Source: Daphnia pulex
Taxonomy: Eukaryota; Arthropoda; Branchiopoda; Diplostraca; Daphniidae
Assembly (NCBI RefSeq): GCF_021134715.1
Contig: NC_060023.1
Coordinates: 11,036,001-11,100,000 of the forward strand
Direction: 5' to 3'
DNA length: 64,000 bases
Of this stretch, positions 1 to 9,030 are shown piece after piece. The stretch's first letter is position 1. The number at the start of each line of letters is the position of its first letter. The notes beneath the pieces were generated by a model. It ran no database searches, was not told the DNA's origin, and saw nothing but the letters and a program-made list of their open reading frames with translations. A program made the translations under genes and the position numbers.

Positions 1-1497
1 TATTGCACATATACCGGATCTGCTTGATGAAAGTCAAATGCCTTACTAAATTCATCACCCGCATGATAAAGGTAAGCATCAATACCACCTATCACCAAGC
101 TCAGTTACAATTCTTCATGACACTTTCTTTAGCATCAGGAAATTGATCTCAACATGTGGAGTAATGCTGTTGGTTGCAGTGAATTCCATTTTCACGGTTT
201 TTTCATCATGAACAATCAGTGTGCTTCTTAAAATAGGTAAAGATTGAAATGCTTTATTCTTTGTTATATTTTTATTAATGTAAAACATTTTATTTTACAG
301 AGCACGCAGTTTCTTTATGGAATCGTGTGGTCCTGGGCTCCTGGCACGGAGATTCTTGAGCCAATGCTGACCATGACGGAAGAGGGATTTCCATCAACGT
401 TCTTCTCCATCCTTATCTTCGCGACGCACGCTCATCTAGTTTCACTGCTTCTAAACACAATTGGTTTTACTTCACTGGCGACTTGGCGAGTTTCTGGATC
501 ACTTCAGTGATCGCTTCCGTCCGCTGTTACACACCTGCAGTCACTCACCACGGGATTATGCCCAGGTACCCAACAATTGACTTATTTTCGTAGATTATCT
601 ACTAGTTATCTATTTGCGTAAAACTCTGTCTGTGTAGTAATTCTAAAATCAGGCCCTTCTCGCGCGTAAAAGAAGTGTAGTGTGTTACGTAGACGTTTCT
701 TTTTTCTAACGCTAGATGGCTTTTCGATCATTTTCAGCTGTCAAAACAGTCAGTTTCAGTTACTTTGAAAATCTCTTTAAACATTTATCGGCAGCCGTTG
801 TGTGGAAATTTTTTAGTGGAAACTGACGATAACTATTCCTCCAACAATGCTCACTTGTTAGATTTTAGATAATGAGTTTTTTTTTCTACTTCCGGTTTGC
901 TCATTTCAGTCTGTAGTTCAGTAAATATTTATTCGAGGAGCAAAAGAACCACATATTCGTGATCCTCGTAAAATTTGTGGTAAAGTTCATGTTATCTTTT
1001 TTACGTTTTCGTACTTCCGGTTTCGAAAATTTTCCTGAACTATAGTTCAGGAAAATTCTCGATTTTGGCCAAATTTTGGATTTCGTTTAAATCACACCTA
1101 ATCGACCCCAAATTTCATGGAGATCACGAATATGTGGTTTAATTTGACGACAGCTCAATGGTTGAGGCGCTGTGGTTACTTCCGGTCTACTTCCGGAATT
1201 TTTTTTCAAAGACTAGCAAGTGAGCTTTGTTCTGTTTACAGTTCTCAATATTGCAAGCTTGATTTTAAGTTAAAAAAATTGCATCTTTAAATGTTTGAGC
1301 TTAAAAACCTGACTATATTTCTATGTATATTATGTAACTTTTATTGGCATGTCACTAATCAGAATTGTTTTCTCTTTATTCAGGTAATGCAGAGGAAACG
1401 TCGAGAAGATGGACACCAAAACTTCGCCGGTATCTCCAAAATGTCAGCGCGGATCATCATTTGTTGTTGGTAATATATTTGTGTTAGTGTTAGTTAA
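1..1497. other. gene-poor left edge, no gene recognised
   Basis: I see no recognisable protein family here. A minus-strand stretch at about 115-226, preceded by an AG acceptor, reads 36 codons to a stop and has exon-like composition (it ends FLMLKKVS and stop). Another minus-strand frame at 3-100 reads IGGIDAYLYHAGDEF. They could be terminal exons of a gene extending off the left edge, or fragments. A plus-strand open stretch at 300-510 follows a good acceptor-like pyrimidine/AG sequence but matches nothing I know. The fold-back repeat at 945-1150 is listed separately. Confidence 0.3.
945..1150. repeat. palindromic fold-back repeat (MITE-like)
   Basis: At the centre (1028-1057) is a perfect 30-bp palindrome with the axis in CTGAACTATAGTTCAG. 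About 70 bp to either side lie inverted arms: AACCACATATTCGTGATC near 948 and its complement GATCACGAATATGTGGTT near 1122. Similarity continues imperfectly inward (the AAATTTG segments). ACTTCCGG motifs occur just outside both arms and again near the axis. The unit can fold into an imperfect hairpin of about 200 bp. No coding capacity. Probably an old non-autonomous fold-back or MITE copy; its family is unknown to me. Confidence 0.6.
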
Positions 1498-1772
1498 CCC
1501 GTCGGCTGCCACGCCTTTGTTCTCCCCTAGCTCCCCTGCACGGGCCGCGCTGTTCGGTCTCGTGGCTTACAAGCCGCGGGGTCGGAGAGTCGCCAAGCCC
1601 AAAATTTGCCGCAAGGCAAGCCTGTTATAAGGCCATGCACCTCAGTCCCCCCTCCCTTGTCAGCACGGACTTGTCAGCAATGGCAAGTCCCACTTGGTCA
1701 TGGATCCTTCAGACGTGGCGCGTAGATTAGTAGAGAGCAACCTACGGGTTGTATGGCGTGGCAGCCAACGGG
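1498..1772. mobile_element. piggyBac-type MITE flanked by TTAA
   Basis: The element starts CCCGTCGGCTGCCACGCC and ends with the inverse, GGCGTGGCAGCCAACGGG (one mismatch in 18), and both ends abut TTAA (1494-1497 and 1773-1776). TTAA target duplication with CCC/GGG termini is the hallmark of the piggyBac superfamily. The 275-bp interior is GC-rich compared with the surrounding AT-rich DNA and has no transposase. Daphnia is known to carry the piggyBac-family element Pokey and derived MITEs; whether this is a Pokey derivative needs a sequence comparison. Confidence 0.75.
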
Positions 1773-1776
1773 TTAA

Positions 1777-2188
1777 CTTAAGTGAATGTATATGTATGTG
1801 ATTGTAAAATGTGGTGGAATTGTGGGTGGAGGTGGGACTAAATAGCAATTCCTTTTTAAGTATTTGTTCATTGTGTCTTGTAATATATTACATCATTTAT
1901 CTCAAGACTTGCTTTCAGTAAACATCTTTGAAAATTTAGAGAACGTAGTACGTTTCTCTCGTAACTTGACCTGATAATGAAATTCGTCCACTTCAGAATG
2001 TTGTTTAGCAGAGTTTTCAGACATAAGTTAATTAGGAAATATCTAAAACAATGAGAACACTTCGCAATGGCAAAAGGCTTGAAGGATTCAAGAAAAGTTT
2101 TACAAGATGTTTACCCACAAAAAACTTTATTTCTTATTCAACATCAACAACAATTCTCAGTGAAATCACATGAAAAACAATTTCAGAT
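1777..2188. other. spacer and 3' flank of the tyrosine-rich array
   Basis: No gene is seen. On the minus strand a canonical AATAAA polyadenylation signal lies at 2126-2131, about 60 bp downstream of the array's terminal stop codon (2189-2191). This marks the probable transcript end of the array. Confidence 0.5.
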
Positions 2189-2959
2189 CTAGCATTTAGA
2201 AGCCTCCTTGTAGTTATCTGGAGAAGCGTAGGTCGTGGTGTAACATTCAGATCCCTTAGTGGTGTAATAACTCGGAGCAGAGTAATACTTAAGAGCTTCA
2301 GTGTAGCAGGTCGGAGCATCGTATGTAGTGGCATAGAACTCAGGTACCTTCGTAGTGTACTACTTCAGAGCTTCGGTGTAGTAGCAGAGTGTAGCGTAGG
2401 TTGCGGTGTAGCAAACTGGGTCTTCAGTGTAGTATTTTGGTTCAGCGTAATACGAAGGGGCGGCAGTTGTGTAGAAAGTTGTGTAGAAAGTTGAGGCTAC
2501 GTAATACTTGGCCGCCTCAGTTAGGGTTGTGTAGCTCGGGGCAGAGTAGTACTTTGGCACTTCTGTGTAGTTTTCGACCGTTAGTGGTGTGATAAGCTGG
2601 AGCCTCGGTGGAGTAGCTGAGAGCAGAGTAGTACTTGAACCTCGGTGTAGTAAGCTGGCGCTGCATACGTAGTTGTGTAATACTCCGATGACTTGGTGGT
2701 GGAACTCGGGGAAGAATAATATTTCGGGACTTCTGTGTAGTAACTCGGGTCAGCTTATGTTTTTGTATACAATCCGGAACATTAGTGGCGTAGTACTTGG
2801 AGGCCTCAGTGTAGTAACTGGTCGTTGAGTATATTGTTGTCGTGCAGTCAGACGCCGTCGTTGTGGTTTGATAACCGCCATATCCAGGAGACATCGGCAT
2901 ACCAGTGGTCAATCCAGCCATCAACGATTCAACACCCAACAGCAGCAGACCATTGTTTA
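2189..2959 (-). pseudogene. tyrosine-rich secreted protein, terminal exon (copy a, frame-disrupted)
   Basis: This is the last exon of the array. It begins after an AG acceptor at 2960-2961; joined to an upstream ATGG it reads MVNNGLLLLGVESLMAG, a short hydrophobic signal-peptide-like segment, then the conserved MSPGYGGYQ block and a low-complexity tail of YYTEAPKYY/YYTT repeats. It alone ends in the natural C-terminus (..EASKC and stop at 2189-2191) with a poly(A) signal behind it. The exon length (771 nt) is a multiple of three, but internal small indels shift the frame, so the frame used from the start closes at 2517 after about 147 codons. Either a decaying copy or a protein with an altered tail. 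The family is not one I can name; such Tyr-rich repeats suggest an extracellular structural or cuticle-like product (inference). Confidence 0.55.
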
Positions 2960-3071
2960 CTAGACAAAAAAAAAACAATAATTAGAACATTAATATGCAA
3001 TAATAACTAACATAATAAAAAATTAAAGTAGAGTTGATTCACATCTCAATGAAAACAATCATAATATTTAC

Positions 3072-3398
3072 CCATGATTACTTCGGTGTAGTATTCAACT
3101 GTTTCAGTGGTGTAATAAGCTGGAACCTCGGTGTAGTAGCTGGAAGCAGAGTAGTACTTGGGAGCCTCGGTGTAATAAGCTGGCGCGGCATTTGTAGTTG
3201 TGTAATACTCCGGTTCCTTGGTGGTGTAGTACTTGGGGACCTCAGTGTAGTAACTGGTCGTGTCGTATGTTGTTGTTGCATAGTAAGACGGCGGCGTCGT
3301 GCTTTGGTATCCGCCATACCCAGGAGACATTAGTACACCAGTGGTCGACTCACCCATCAACGAAACGACACCCAACAGCAGCACGACAAAATAGTTTA
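3072..3398 (-). CDS. tyrosine-rich secreted protein exon (copy b, intact phase-1 symmetric)
   Basis: The exon is bounded by an AG acceptor (minus GTTTAG) and an ATGG|GTAAATATT donor. It is 327 nt, exactly 109 codons, phase 1 at both ends. It encodes a signal-like segment (VNYFVVLLLGVVSLMG), the SPGYGGYQ block, then YYTEVPKYY, YYTTTNAAPAYY and similar repeats to YYTEVIM. Reading is uninterrupted. Unlike copy a it has no stop: its 3' end reads GTAATCATGG and then the same donor that follows the leader exon. It can therefore splice in frame into copy a (donor 3071, acceptor 2960; intron about 110 bp). It may be an internal exon of a multi-exon Tyr-rich protein, or a coding exon of its own gene. 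Function unknown; a secreted structural role is inferred from composition. Confidence 0.6.
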
Positions 3399-3504
3399 CT
3401 AAACAATAATTCAATTGAAACATTAATATGCAATAATAACTGGCATTTAAAAATATAGAATAAATGTAGAAGGTGATTCACATCTCCAGAAAAAAAATAT
3501 TTAC

Positions 3505-3800
3505 CCGTGATTGCAAAACAGTTGGTACGACGAAGAATGCAGTTGGTGACGACTACTGCACTGCAGTTGTTGCCATATCGGAGATGACCACTCGACTGAT
3601 TGTAGTGGTGTAGTACTGCCTTGGTGGTGCAGTAATTAGGGGCCTCAGTATACTACTCAGACGCTTTGGTGTAGTAGCTCGGGGCAACATCAGTTGTGAT
3701 GTAACACTCTGGAGCTTTAGTGGTGAAGTACTTGAGTCGACACGAACATCACACGACTGCTTATTTCTTTCGCCTTTTATCTCCTTTTATACGACTAGTC
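3505..3800 (-). pseudogene. degenerate promoter/leader unit E of the tyrosine-rich array
   Basis: A TATA box (TATAAAAGG on minus, near 3783-3792) is followed by remnants of YYTE repeat sequence (about 3600-3760) and then by a leader-exon copy ending at 3505. The leader keeps the ATCAGTCGAGTG start-site motif and the GTAAATATT donor, but the initiator ATGG at its end is changed to ACGG. The unit thus looks split by a recombination event and has lost the start codon. Confidence 0.5.
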
Positions 3801-3866
3801 TAGACAACAAATAATTTGAATATTCAATAGTTGGCACATTGAAATTCCATGTAACAGTATATTTAC

Positions 3867-4184
3867 CCATGATATGCAGTTGTGCAGTACTCCGGTGCCT
3901 TGGTGGTGTATTATTTGGGAACCTCGGCGGAGTGCTCGACCCTCTAGTAGTGTAGCACGAGGAAGAATAATACTTCGGGGATTTGGCGTAAGTAGTTCGA
4001 GAGAGCATAATGTAATAATCTGGACACTTGACGGTGTAGTAACTGGTCGTTGCGTATGTTGTTGTCGTGCAGTCAGACGCCGGCGTTGTGGTTTGATAAC
4101 CGCCATATCCAGGAGACATCGGCACACCAGTGGTCAATCCAGTCATCAACGATTCAACACCCAACAGCAGCAGGCCATTGTTTA
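3867..4184 (-). CDS. tyrosine-rich protein exon (copy c, open, partly out of register)
   Basis: The 318-nt exon (106 codons, phase 1-1) lies between an AG acceptor at 4185 and the ATGG|GTAAATATT donor. It reads VNNGLLLLGVESLMTG, then SPGYGGYQTTTPASDC, YATTSYY, and later a diverged stretch (RGSSTPPRFPNNTPP) in which the repeat is read in the alternative Thr/Pro-rich frame, before returning to frame at its end (LHIM). No stop codon interrupts it. It could splice in frame to copy b. Whether it is expressed cannot be seen. Confidence 0.45.
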
Positions 4185-4295
4185 CTAGACAAAAAAAAAT
4201 AATTAGAACATTCATATGCAATAATAACTAACATATTTAAAAAATTAAAGTAGAGTTGATTAACATCTCAATGAAACAAAAATCATAATATTTAC

Positions 4296-4709
4296 CCATG
4301 ATTACTTTGGTGTAGTATTCAACTATTTTAGTGGTGTAATAAGCTGGAGCCTCGGTGCAGTAGCTGAGAGCAAAGTAGTACTTGGGAGCCACGGTGTAGT
4401 AAGCTGGCGCTGCATACGTAGTTGTGTAATACTCCGATGACTTGGTGGTGGAACTCGGGGAAGAATAATACTTCGGGGCTTCTGTGTAGTAACTCGGGTC
4501 AGCTTATGTTTTTGTATAACAATCTGGAACATTGGTGGTGTAGTACTTGGAGGCCTCAGTGTAGTAACTGGTCGTTGCCTATGTTGTTGTCGTGCAGTCA
4601 GACGCCGTCGTTGTGGTTTGATAACCGCCATATCCAGGAGACATCGGCACACCAGTGGTCAATCCAGCCATCAACGATTCAGCACCTAACAGCAGCAGGC
4701 CATTGTTTA
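4296..4709 (-). pseudogene. tyrosine-rich protein exon (copy d, dead)
   Basis: The sequence is homologous to copies a and c (signal segment NNGLLLLGAESLMAG, GYGGYQ block, YYTE repeats) and its length (414 nt) is a multiple of three. The acceptor AG is changed to GG (minus TCTGGTAAAC where the other copies have TCTAGTAAAC). In the expected frame there are at least two nonsense codons: TAG where copy c has a TAC codon, and a TAA after DCYTKT. Both the splice site and the frame are therefore broken. Confidence 0.65.
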
Positions 4710-4817
4710 CCAGACAAAAAAATAATTAGAACATTCAAATGCAATAATAACTAATATATTAAAAAAATTAAAGTAGAGTTGATTCATATTTCAATAGAAT
4801 AAAATCATAATATTTAC

Positions 4818-5128
4818 CCATGATTACTTCGGTGTAGTATTCAACTGTTTCAGTGGTGTAATAAGCTGGAACCTCGGTGTAGTAGCTGGAAGCAGAGTAG
4901 TACTTGGGAGCCTCGGTGTAATAAGCTGGCGCGGCATTTGTAGTTGTGTAATACTCCGGTTCCTTGGGGGCCTCGGTGTAGTAACTGGTCGTGTCATTTG
5001 TTGTTGTTGCATAGTAAGACGGCGGCGTCGTGCTTTGGTATCCGCCATACCCAGGAGACATTAGTACACCAGTGGTCGACTCAGCCATCAACGAAACGAC
5101 ACCCAACAGCAGCACGACAAAATAGTTA
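4818..5128 (-). pseudogene. tyrosine-rich protein exon (copy e, frameshift at exon start)
   Basis: Very close to copy b (SNYFVVLLLGVVSLMAE, GYGGYQSTTPPSYY, the same YYTEVIM end), but one base is missing in the first codons after the acceptor (TAACTATTTT against TAAACTATTTT). The length is 311 nt, so the exon no longer joins the leader ATGG in frame. The remainder of the exon is open. The near identity to copy b indicates a recent duplication or gene conversion. A single-base assembly error cannot be excluded. Confidence 0.55.
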
Positions 5129-5226
5129 CTAAACAATATTTAAATTGAAAAATTAATATGCAAAAATAACTGCCATGTTGAAAAATAGAAAACACGAATT
5201 CACACCTCAGGAAAAAAAAAATTTAC

Positions 5227-5350
5227 CCATGATTGCAAAACTGATGGTACGACGAAGAATGCAGTTGGTGACCACTACTGCACTACAGTTGTTGCCATGT
5301 CGGTGATAACCATTTGACTGTATCTATCGCCTTCTCTCCTGTTATACGAC
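5227..5350 (-). promoter_or_regulatory. promoter and leader exon D of the tyrosine-rich array
   Basis: On the minus strand a TATA-like GTCGTATAACAGG (about 5338-5350) precedes a short leader that ends TTTTGCAATCATGG|GTAAATATT-like at 5227, so the initiator ATG plus one base forms the exon end. The leader carries the conserved CAACTGCATTCTTCGTCGTACC block found in the other leaders. A short upstream ATG in the leader reads only seven codons. It would drive copies e to a. Confidence 0.55.
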
Positions 5351-5416
5351 TAGACAATAAATGATTTGGATATTCAATAGTTGGCATATTTAAATTCCAT
5401 GTAACAGAATATTTAC

Positions 5417-5699
5417 CCATGATATGTAGTGGTGTAGACATTATGGGACTCGTTGTAGTACTCGACCCTTTGATGGCGTAGCTCGGGGAAGAATAATATT
5501 TCGGGGATTCGGTGTAGTAGTTCGGGGCAGCGAAGTAGTGGTGTAATAATCTGGAGACTTGGTAGTGTAGTACTTAGGGGCCTCGGTGTAGTAACGTGCG
5601 GCGTCGCGGTTTCATACCCGCCATACCCAGAAGACATCAGTACACCAATGGTTGAACGAGCCGATACATTCCCCAACATCAGCACGACGACATAGTTTA
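5417..5699 (-). pseudogene. tyrosine-rich protein exon (copy f, frameshifted)
   Basis: After the acceptor the exon reads VNYVVVLMLGNVSARSTIG and MSSGYGGYETATP, then shifts into the alternative frame of the YYTE repeats (TTPRPLSTTLPS...) and ends VYTTTYH. Length 283 nt, not a multiple of three, so it would not continue in frame into the next copy. It is the most upstream coding copy, behind leaders A, B and C. Confidence 0.5.
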
Positions 5700-5810
5700 C
5701 TAGACAGTTGATCAATTTAAACATTTTCATTCAATAATAATAAGCATATTTACAAACATAGAAAAAAGTAGAGTCAAGTAGAGACACAGACAGTAATAAC
5801 ATTTGGCCAT

Positions 5811-5930
5811 GATTGAGAACAGTAAAGCGACGAAGAAGGCAGTTGCTGACATATTGTGCACTGCAGTTGCTGTTGCCGTGTCGGAGATACTCACTCGACT
5901 GATTTCTATAACCTTTTCTCTCCTTTTATA
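5811..5930 (-). promoter_or_regulatory. promoter and leader unit C (donor lost)
   Basis: A TATAAAAG box (plus-strand CTTTTATA at 5923-5930) is followed 28 bp downstream by ATCAGTCGAGTG, matching the arthropod initiator TCAGT at the expected spacing. The leader ends TCAATCATGGCCAAATG: the donor GTAAAT present in the other leaders has become CCAAAT. An upstream ATG (about 5853) now reads MSATAFFVALLFSIMA and on for about 40 codons. The cleanest core promoter of the array, with a broken leader splice site. Confidence 0.6.
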
Positions 5931-6171
5931 CGACTTTTTCTCACCCTGATCCACCTCTTAAGCCTTGCGGCTATTGTACCTTTCTGATAATGATGCAAAA
6001 CGTCCGGTTCTCACCTAACCTCTACAGTCTACACCACCGCATGCCAGTTTTACGAAATGTTTCTTGTGACCTCCAAGCGTGAACATCAAATTTTTCCGAT
6101 TGTGACTGGTAAATTATCAAATAAAAAAAGAATTGGTACAAAAACTCCGTGTAAATAAACAGAATATTTAC

Positions 6172-6300
6172 CCATGATTGCGAACTGATAATACGAAGAA
6201 TGCAGTTGGTAACGAATAGTGCACTGCAGACTGCAATTACCGTGTCGGAGATTCTCACTCGACTGATTTCTATCACCTTTTTTCTCCTTTTTACGAATAG
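6172..6300 (-). promoter_or_regulatory. promoter and leader exon B
   Basis: The leader copy has the ATCAGTCGAGTG initiator (TCAGT complement at 6262-6266) and an intact AATCATGG|GTAAATATT end at 6172. The TATA box is weakened to TAAAAAGG. No coding exon lies between it and unit C, so its nearest acceptor is copy f. Confidence 0.5.
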
Positions 6301-6378
6301 ACAATAAATAATTTGGCTATTCAATAACTGGCATATTTAAACTCCATGTAACACAGAATAATTCGACAGAATATTTAC

Positions 6379-6492
6379 CCATGATTGAAAACTGATGAAT
6401 GCAGCTAGTGGCAAAAAGTGCACTGTAGATGTTACCGTGTCGGAGATACTCGCTCGACTGATCCCTGTCGACTTTTCTCTCGCCTTTTTATA
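6379..6492 (-). promoter_or_regulatory. promoter and leader exon A
   Basis: TATAAAAAG (complement at about 6485-6492) lies about 30 bp upstream of GATCAGTCGAGCG (TCAGT complement at 6457-6461). The leader ends TTCAATCATGG with an intact GTAAATATT donor at 6378. A, B and C are tandem duplicates of one promoter/leader. A further upstream repeat (TTCTCACCCAACCTCTAC) recurs near 6015 (as CACCTAACC), 6570 and 6755. Confidence 0.55.
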
Positions 6493-6555
6493 CGACTTTT
6501 TCTCACCCCTCCTCTTAAGCCTTGCGGTTATTCTACCTTCTTGATAATAATGCAA

Positions 6556-8232
6556 AACTTCCCGTTCTCACCCAACCTCTACATCACTGCATGAAACGTT
6601 TTTACCTAATGATCTCCGTGACCTTCGATTGAAGAAAATGCAAACTGGCCTTTCCTTCTGCAGGTTGGGGGATGGGTCTACAAAAACCAAAAATCAAAAT
6701 GAATACCAAATAGTTTGTACCTGCTTAATAATGATGAAGCACGTGTCATTCTCACCCAACCTCTACTCCACAACATTTACAGTTTTACGTAATGTTCCCC
6801 CGGGGATAGAAGAACTTCTCGAGCTGTTCGTTACGTAAATTGTCACGGCGTATTATTCCGGTAAAATTGACTACCCATGTAAAGTAAGCCGAGTAATTTT
6901 CATCCGTCCGTGGATAGGAGCGTGAAAACATAAAACCTGGTTGGGTACACAAGTATGATAATAATTAGAGCATCCCAAGTTTCCTGATGACATAAAATCA
7001 CAGAATAGACGAGTCCTTTTTCCATCTGAGATGGAAGGAATCAAGTGCGTGCTGCTCTAGTGACCTACTAATTCTGCACTGCATAGATATTCAACAGAAA
7101 AGGTTGCATGTGTCATCTAACCCGTCATCCGAATTCAGCCAACATTTTAACATCTGTTAGATCATAAAAAATCATCTTACCAAATGAATAACTTAGAAAT
7201 CTTTAATAGAATAAAAAATATAGATAGTCAAAATATTCACCAAGGAAGCAACCAAACAAATACAATAATGGTTCATGTACATACACATTGCATGCAGGTT
7301 TCAGGTTATTCACTTCACACTCTTCATGTCACTGAAACTCTAAGCAGCAATGGTTAGTTATTTACATGATCTACAAATTTACACAAATTTACCTCTAAGA
7401 AATAAAACTCTACCTTAGTCTTAGCTGGGTTGCCTTCTAAACCAAAGAAAAAACAGCCACAACAACAAACATGATGTTGCAGGGTACGTCACCAAAATTG
7501 CAAGATTCAGAAAAGATCCTATGAGCAAGAATAGGACCTACGTTTTATGAAAATCTGAATTGTAATGGTCTGGTAGCAGTCATGGGGAAATACCTTATCT
7601 CGATACATTTTTATTCCTCTAAGTGTGGGCTTCAAACATGAGTTTTAGGCTTAGACAGCATGATGGGTCTATTGGATAGAAAGTTACTGAGAGCTAAAAG
7701 TCAACTTGTCGGAATGACTTACAGTAGGGCTATGCATCTAAAATTTGGTAGAAAAAAGTTGGTACAGTACAATAATAAGGAAATTCGGTCAAGAAAAAAA
7801 CCTGCATAAGTTACAAAGTTCAATTTGGGATAAGAAATCACAGGAATATAAGTATAAACACGATCTATAAATAAACTTGATCTATGAAAAAATTAGCAAC
7901 CAATTGTTTCGCCCATTTTGCCTCGTTTCACGATGTAACAACAACAAGGGCGACACTGGCGACATCTAGTAATGAGTTTTGAATCTTAAGTTAGTTGCGC
8001 AGTCACATCACAGAAATCACAACATAGAATCATAGAAATTGTATTTGGAATTCACTCCATCTAGTGTGTAAAACATCAAGTAAAGTTGTTTTGTCCCGCG
8101 CCTCTGTTTTTTGTGTGGATGAGCTGTCAAAATCAACATTCACCCCCAAGTAGTGCATGGTGCACCTACAAAAAACACCAATACTAAATACTAAAAGAAT
8201 TAACTGATACTTTTCCTATAGCTGTTGTCAGA
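6556..8232. other. intergenic, no gene seen
   Basis: AT-rich DNA between the array and DCTN5. It contains one more copy of the TTCTCACCCAACCTCTAC promoter-distal repeat (about 6750-6770), suggesting a further eroded array unit, but no TATA/initiator/leader that I can find. The rest shows no domain-like reading frame. Confidence 0.4.
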
Positions 8233-9017
8233 ATGGAACTAGAAGACATTTTTTTTTCTACGAGTGAATATGTCCAAACGGTAAAATTCTTGCAGTCGGT
8301 TCCATATTGATCATGAAGCTTACGTTTAAATAACTGTTTATGTTTTTCTTTATTGAAAATAGCACACCGGCAATAAAGTGAGTCGACAGTCAACTTTGTG
8401 CGGATCTCAAAACATTATTTTAAATGGAAAGAATATAATCATGGGAGAGAGTATGATTCGTGGTGATCTGGCTAATGTCAGAATGGGACAGTATTGCATT
8501 CTCAGTAAACAATCAGTAATCCGTCCACCATTCAAAAAATTTGCTAAAGGGTAGGTAACTTTGAATACAATATAACCTGACTTACTTTAAAGGACTGATA
8601 TGTTTTGAAGAGTTGCATTCTTCCCTCTTCATGTTGGTGACCATGTGTTTATTGGTGAAAACTCTGTTGTAAATGCAGCTGTTGTTGGCTCTTATGTTTA
8701 CATTGGGAAGAACTGTGTTATTGTAAGTGTTAAATTCTCTCAATGTTATTGCCATTTAAACCATCTAATATTTGTTACAGGGACGGCGATGTATTTTAAA
8801 AGATTGCTGCATGATTGCAGATGATACTGTTCTTCCTCCTGAGACAGTAGTTTCTCCATTTACTGTTTATTCTGGCTCTCCTGGTCACTGTATTGAAGAG
8901 TTGCCAGAAGCCATGCAAGATTTAATGATTGATTATACTAAGAGTTTTTATCAGCACTATATTCCGGATAAAGATGCCTCTGGTGTTAACCCACTTAATA
9001 TTGCATCAAGAAAATGA
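8233..9017 (+). CDS. DCTN5: dynactin subunit 5 (p25)
   Basis: A left-handed parallel beta-helix (hexapeptide-repeat) subunit of the dynactin pointed-end complex, which links dynein to cargo. Four exons: 8233-8280, 8363-8550, 8611-8722 and 8781-9017, giving 194 residues (vertebrate p25 is about 182). Start [16 protein letters not shown], then [30 protein letters not shown]-like and [30 protein letters not shown], and [20 protein letters not shown], colinear with known DCTN5. All exon phases close correctly. The C-terminus is slightly longer than in mammals. It converges on EME1 with only 13 bp between the two stop codons, so their 3' UTRs must overlap. Confidence 0.95.
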
Positions 9018-9030
9018 ACAGTAAAACACG

